Shown: positions 60,969-64,000 of the stretch, in pieces
Numbering within the stretch: the first letter of the stretch is position 1
How the letters are laid out: each line of letters opens with the position of its first letter
Origin: Barnesiella sp.
GTDB taxonomy: Bacteria; Bacteroidota; Bacteroidia; Bacteroidales; Muribaculaceae
Direction: 5' to 3'
Length of the DNA stretch: 64,000 bases
Assembly (NCBI GenBank): GCA_014800945.1
Contig: JAAVFD010000022.1
Span: 1 to 64,000, forward strand
Made by a program: the position numbers and the translations under genes
The notes under the pieces: model-generated
Told to the model about the DNA's origin: nothing
The model's input: only the letters and a program-made list of their open reading frames with translations
The model's database searches: none

Positions 60969-62654
60969 TTAGAATCCGATTTTTTGATAATTGCGCGAAA
61001 TCCTCTCTTGGCGGCAGGTGGTCATTAGCTCATCAATATTGATGCTTTCATCTCCGGTGAGTATAGCGTTTACTGAGTGCTTCCGGACAATATTCTCAAT
61101 TTCACCTCCCGATAGGTCAAAACCGTTAGCCAATATTTTAGCATCTTGTTCCGTGAGCCCTTTCAGCATGGCTTTCCATATTTCCGCCCTTGCTGTTAAT
61201 GTTGGCTTGTCAAATCTGATTTTGTAGAGGAATCTACGCTCAAATGCCTTGTCAAGATTTGTGGTGAGGTTTGTTGTAGCAATCATAATTCCTTCGAGGG
61301 TTTCCATTTCCTGAAGGATGATGTTTTGAATAGAGTTTTCCATCTTATCGACAGCTCTTGCGGCTCCTTCCATTCTGACACCTAACACGGCGTCGGCTTC
61401 GTTAAACAGCAATATAGGCGCGAGTTTGGATTTCTTGCAAATATTTCTGTAGCGGTCAAAGAGGGCTTTGATGTTTTTCTCGCTTTCTCCAACCCAGCAA
61501 CTCTTGATTTTGTCAACATCCACTCTCATGATATCGCGGCCTGTCTGACGTGCAATCTGATACACGGTCTCTGTTTTGCCAGTGCCCGGAGCACCGTAAA
61601 AAATGCAGCAGAATCCGGGTCTCATTCCGGCGGAGCGCAGTCTGGATTGTACATCATCAAAGCGCTTTTCAGAAAGGATTGATGATAGCTCGGAAATCTG
61701 ACCCTGCTCCGAATCATTATAAATCAATTTCTTTTCGGCAAGTGTGTCAGCTTTTATAAGGCTTTTGTCAGATGCACCAATGTTGCTGATATTTAGTTCG
61801 CCAAGCAGTTCATCCTTAGTCTTTTCAGTGAGTTTGAACGCATCGCTGCGTGCCATGCCATCTTCATTGACATTCTCGATAAGTCCCTTTTCAAAGAGTT
61901 CGGAGTCTCTGTTTCTAAGTTCACGCTTGACATAGCCGGGTATGTCTTCATTATCATAAATGTCGTCGATATCGTGAAATCCGATATTGTCATCGTTGTC
62001 TTCAACAAACAGGTGAGCCATGAAAACCAGCAACAGGGTATCTTCCTTGGAAAGATTATAGCATCTCAAGGCTTTTGCAAATGTCGAGTCTTTTATTTCC
62101 TCAAGCATTTCTAAAGTGGTATTTACCAGAGATTCATAGGTTTGCTCGCCATTATCCTTCTCATTCATGAGCCTGTCAAATTTGTCGAAGAAAGTCATAG
62201 TGTCAATAATCGGTTCCTCAACATGAACATAGGGCAGGTTTGTGCGCAATGCTTTCAAAACGGTGTCCGGTACCCTGTAACTTATAGATCTTCTACGGTA
62301 TGAAGATCTGATGTAATGACTTTTCTCAAGTACATCAATTTCATCTGAGAGGCGAAGAATCCTTGTGGTGCGACAACCGATGTAGCGTGCTATTTCAGAA
62401 GGTGTTATACAACTGTCATCGCTGCGGTCAACAAAAATAGAAAGCAAAACGGTCTGCATGGGGCTGAGTTTGAGTTTCTTAGACGCATATTTGATGTGAG
62501 TTGAGGCATTGTCAAAGAACTCTTTGTTCAAATTAGAGTCTTCTGCGAGTTCAACGATATACTCAAATGCTTCAAGAATACTCTTAGGCTTGGCGTTTTT
62601 AGCTGCATCTAATTTTTTCGAGTTGTCTTTTTTAGGTAGTTCCAATTGTCTCAT
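60969..62654 (-). CDS. AAA+ ATPase with N-terminal winged-helix region
   Basis: A 561-residue protein. Residues 50-150 look like a helical/winged-helix region (SPMQTVLLSIFVDRSDDSCITPSEIARYIGC). The C-terminal AAA+ domain of FtsH/CDC48 type has Walker A GAPGTGKT near 356, Walker B LLFNEADAVLG near 412 in which the first acidic residue is Asn, sensor 1 ATTNLTTN near 450 and an Arg finger FERRFLYK near 462. Such ATPases remodel or unfold protein complexes. It lies next to prfH and rtcB, same strand, but with its own promoter under an inverted repeat, so it probably belongs to the RNA-repair module without being strictly co-transcribed. Confidence 0.85.
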   Translation of the reverse strand: MRQLELPKKDNSKKLDAAKNAKPKSILEAFEYIVELAEDSNLNKEFFDNASTHIKYASKKLKLSPMQTVLLSIFVDRSDDSCITPSEIARYIGCRTTRILRLSDEIDVLEKSHYIRSSYRRRSISYRVPDTVLKALRTNLPYVHVEEPIIDTMTFFDKFDRLMNEKDNGEQTYESLVNTTLEMLEEIKDSTFAKALRCYNLSKEDTLLLVFMAHLFVEDNDDNIGFHDIDDIYDNEDIPGYVKRELRNRDSELFEKGLIENVNEDGMARSDAFKLTEKTKDELLGELNISNIGASDKSLIKADTLAEKKLIYNDSEQGQISELSSILSEKRFDDVQSRLRSAGMRPGFCCIFYGAPGTGKTETVYQIARQTGRDIMRVDVDKIKSCWVGESEKNIKALFDRYRNICKKSKLAPILLFNEADAVLGVRMEGAARAVDKMENSIQNIILQEMETLEGIMIATTNLTTNLDKAFERRFLYKIRFDKPTLTARAEIWKAMLKGLTEQDAKILANGFDLSGGEIENIVRKHSVNAILTGDESINIDELMTTCRQERISRNYQKIGF

Positions 62655-62679
62655 AGTTTGCTAATTTTTATTGACGACA

Positions 62680-62717
62680 CAAAGTTATGGTTGACCTGTA
62701 CCATTTATCGGTACAGG
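62680..62717 (-). promoter_or_regulatory. AAA+ gene promoter with inverted repeat CCTGTACC/GGTACAGG
   Basis: -7 box TAACTTTG at 62680-62687. Immediately upstream, CCTGTACC and GGTACAGG (62695-62717) are perfect inverted arms with a seven-base spacer over the -33 position, as expected for a repressor or activator site. Confidence 0.65.
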
Positions 62718-62726
62718 ATTATTTTT

Positions 62727-63332
62727 TTATAATGGTCCGGTGAATTTTTTTATCGGGTTCCCTCTTTCCAGTGAGTCGTGGCTATTCCAGCGGTGTGTGT
62801 TAAACTCAGCCAAAACAGTTTCATTCTGCCGGAGTAATTTAAGTTTGAGTCTCTGATAGGCAATAGATTTATTCTGGGTCTGAGAGCGTTCGTCTGAGCA
62901 TTTCACAGCAATGCCGGAAGGTAAATGTATGGCTCTAACGGCAGTCTCTACTTTATTGACATTCTGTCCGCCTTTTCCTCCAGACCTACAGGTTTCGTAA
63001 GCAATGTCTGATTCATCAATCTGAGGAAGTTCCACCTCATCGAAGAAATTGATGCCGACAAACCAGTTGTTGCGTCTGTGATTTGGACGGTAGGGGTTTC
63101 TGGTAGAACGCCACAGCACTGTTCCGCTCCACTCTCTTGTCGCAGCAGGTGAAATAAGAGCGTCAGTTGCGAAGGTCATGGACATATAGCAATCTCTCAC
63201 CCTGTTGTGAGGTTCGCAGTCGGTAAGTTGGAGCGAAGGTATGGCTTTTTGCAGCTCACGCGCAACAAGTGTCACCGCTCTGGCACATTCTACCGGACCG
63301 CGTCCGGCTGTAATCTGTATATATTTCTTCAT
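62727..63332 (-). CDS. prfH: Peptide chain release factor H
   Basis: A 201-residue class I release-factor relative that lacks the codon-reading domain. The catalytic GGQ lies at residues 121-123 ([12 protein letters not shown]), followed by [24 protein letters not shown]. The N-terminus ([20 protein letters not shown]) is specific to PrfH. PrfH frees peptides from ribosomes whose 16S rRNA decoding centre has been cut, working with the ligase RtcB that reseals the RNA. Its ATG overlaps the rtcB stop by four bases, the usual coupling of this pair. Confidence 0.93.
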   Translation of the reverse strand: MKKYIQITAGRGPVECARAVTLVARELQKAIPSLQLTDCEPHNRVRDCYMSMTFATDALISPAATREWSGTVLWRSTRNPYRPNHRRNNWFVGINFFDEVELPQIDESDIAYETCRSGGKGGQNVNKVETAVRAIHLPSGIAVKCSDERSQTQNKSIAYQRLKLKLLRQNETVLAEFNTHRWNSHDSLERGNPIKKFTGPL

Positions 63333-64000
63333 TCTTCTTTGTCTTTAATGTTTAGTCTGGGTTTAATGAAGGATATAATTTCTACCGTAGGTTTGATAAG
63401 TTCGAGTATCTCATCGGTTGGCTTATATGCCATGGGAGATTCGTCTATAGTGCCCATGCATACTGATGTGGAGTATATACCGGTCATTGATTTTTCGTAA
63501 TCGTTGAGAGTGAGTTGTTTTCTTGCCTGGGCGCGGCTCATTATGCGTCCAGCACCATGCGGCGCAGTGTTCAGCCATAGTGGATTTCCTTTACCGGTGC
63601 AGATAGCTATTCCGTCACGCATATTGAATGGTATTGCAACCTTTTTGCCTTCGGACGCGTCTATGGCCCCTTTGCGTAGCATAGGCATTTCACCGGAAAT
63701 GTCTATATAATTATGTGTGGTGAAGATGGACTCACTGCATTTCGCCTTGCACAGCTTCCGGAATATGGTGAATATACGGTCACGAATAATAATGTGGTTA
63801 TACAGAGCGTATGCATGGGCTATAACCATATCAGACAGGTATCCTTTGAGCGAGTCTCCCCACAGATAGCCGACGTGATTTGCCCGCTTGGGATTTTGCG
63901 CTATGTTGTGCCAGTGGCCGGCGACTTTTACACCAAGATTTCTCGACCCGCAATGGATTGTCAGCCAGTACTCTGACTGGTGGCAGGAAGCCGCCCCTCC
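63329..64000 (-). CDS. rtcB: RNA ligase RtcB (5' end outside window)
   Basis: The C-terminal part of RtcB, at least 223 residues; the frame is open through the window edge. Visible motifs: HCGSRNLG near the edge (metal-binding His), and [15 protein letters not shown], whose His is the residue that takes GMP in the family. RtcB joins 2',3'-cyclic phosphate or 3'-phosphate ends to 5'-OH ends using GTP and Mn2+. Coupling with prfH marks it as the version specialised for repairing damaged rRNA. Its promoter lies beyond the window. Confidence 0.93.
   Translation of the reverse strand, partial: GGAASCHQSEYWLTIHCGSRNLGVKVAGHWHNIAQNPKRANHVGYLWGDSLKGYLSDMVIAHAYALYNHIIIRDRIFTIFRKLCKAKCSESIFTTHNYIDISGEMPMLRKGAIDASEGKKVAIPFNMRDGIAICTGKGNPLWLNTAPHGAGRIMSRAQARKQLTLNDYEKSMTGIYSTSVCMGTIDESPMAYKPTDEILELIKPTVEIISFIKPRLNIKDKEE

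Overview
The window reads as a chromosome segment of an anaerobic gut-type Bacteroidales, possibly Muribaculaceae; the order is well supported and the family is a guess. The main evidence is the Bacteroidetes promoter, with a -7 box TAnnTTTG and often a TTG about 20 bp upstream, seen before more than 15 genes. Gene order agrees: rplM-rpsI-rpsB-tsf, ftsX-DUF3098-uppP-truB-queA and rplU-rpmA. Family content agrees too: DUF4827, DUF3316, the four-helix 'suffix' protein, and a malic enzyme fused to a phosphotransacetylase-like domain.

Layout. 1-5495 (-): one very large secreted protein, cut by the window start. 5866-11162 (-): a U32 peptidase-family protein downstream of a small phage-like cassette (capsid-like, connector-like and portal-like genes plus two small ORFs) with its own promoter and no terminase, protease, tail or integrase. 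11390-11991 (-): rpmA and rplU. 12181-17043 (+): nrnA, a lipoprotein, glmM, an NlpC/P60 hydrolase, a PAP2 phosphatase and a small membrane protein. 17218-24214: ribosomal proteins L13, S9, S2, EF-Ts, a RecD-like helicase, a four-helix-bundle protein and S1. 24334-27753 (-): a SPOR lipoprotein, a YfcE-type phosphoesterase and malic enzyme. 28073-28717: a decayed chimera of a DUF1016 head and an HsdR-like tail. 28890-35900: ilvA, a YjbR protein, a secreted phosphoesterase, a Ca2+ P-type ATPase and an SGNH esterase. 36230-37765: a Fic protein with an AbiEi-like N-terminal winged helix. Then come tRNA-Arg(TCT), dapA, trxA, an AspT/YidE-type transporter, pheT, a YebC protein, topoisomerase IV subunit A, a DUF3316 protein, an S41 peptidase, ftsX, DUF3098, uppP, truB, queA and a YigZ protein.

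The last 10 kb (53954-64000) is accessory. It holds a 1495-residue protein with two DUF262 (GmrS/ParB-like) modules beside an autoregulated Xre repressor, and a tRNA cluster in which the middle tRNA-like gene carries about 24 extra bases in its anticodon loop. It also holds a truncated WYL-type regulator, a 50-residue small gene with full expression signals, a protein of about 25-residue DW repeats, an AAA+ ATPase, peptide release factor H and the RNA ligase RtcB. RtcB plus PrfH is an RNA-repair and ribosome-rescue pair. Its neighbours here, and the odd tRNA beside it, are the most interesting part of the window together with the isolated capsid-portal cassette.
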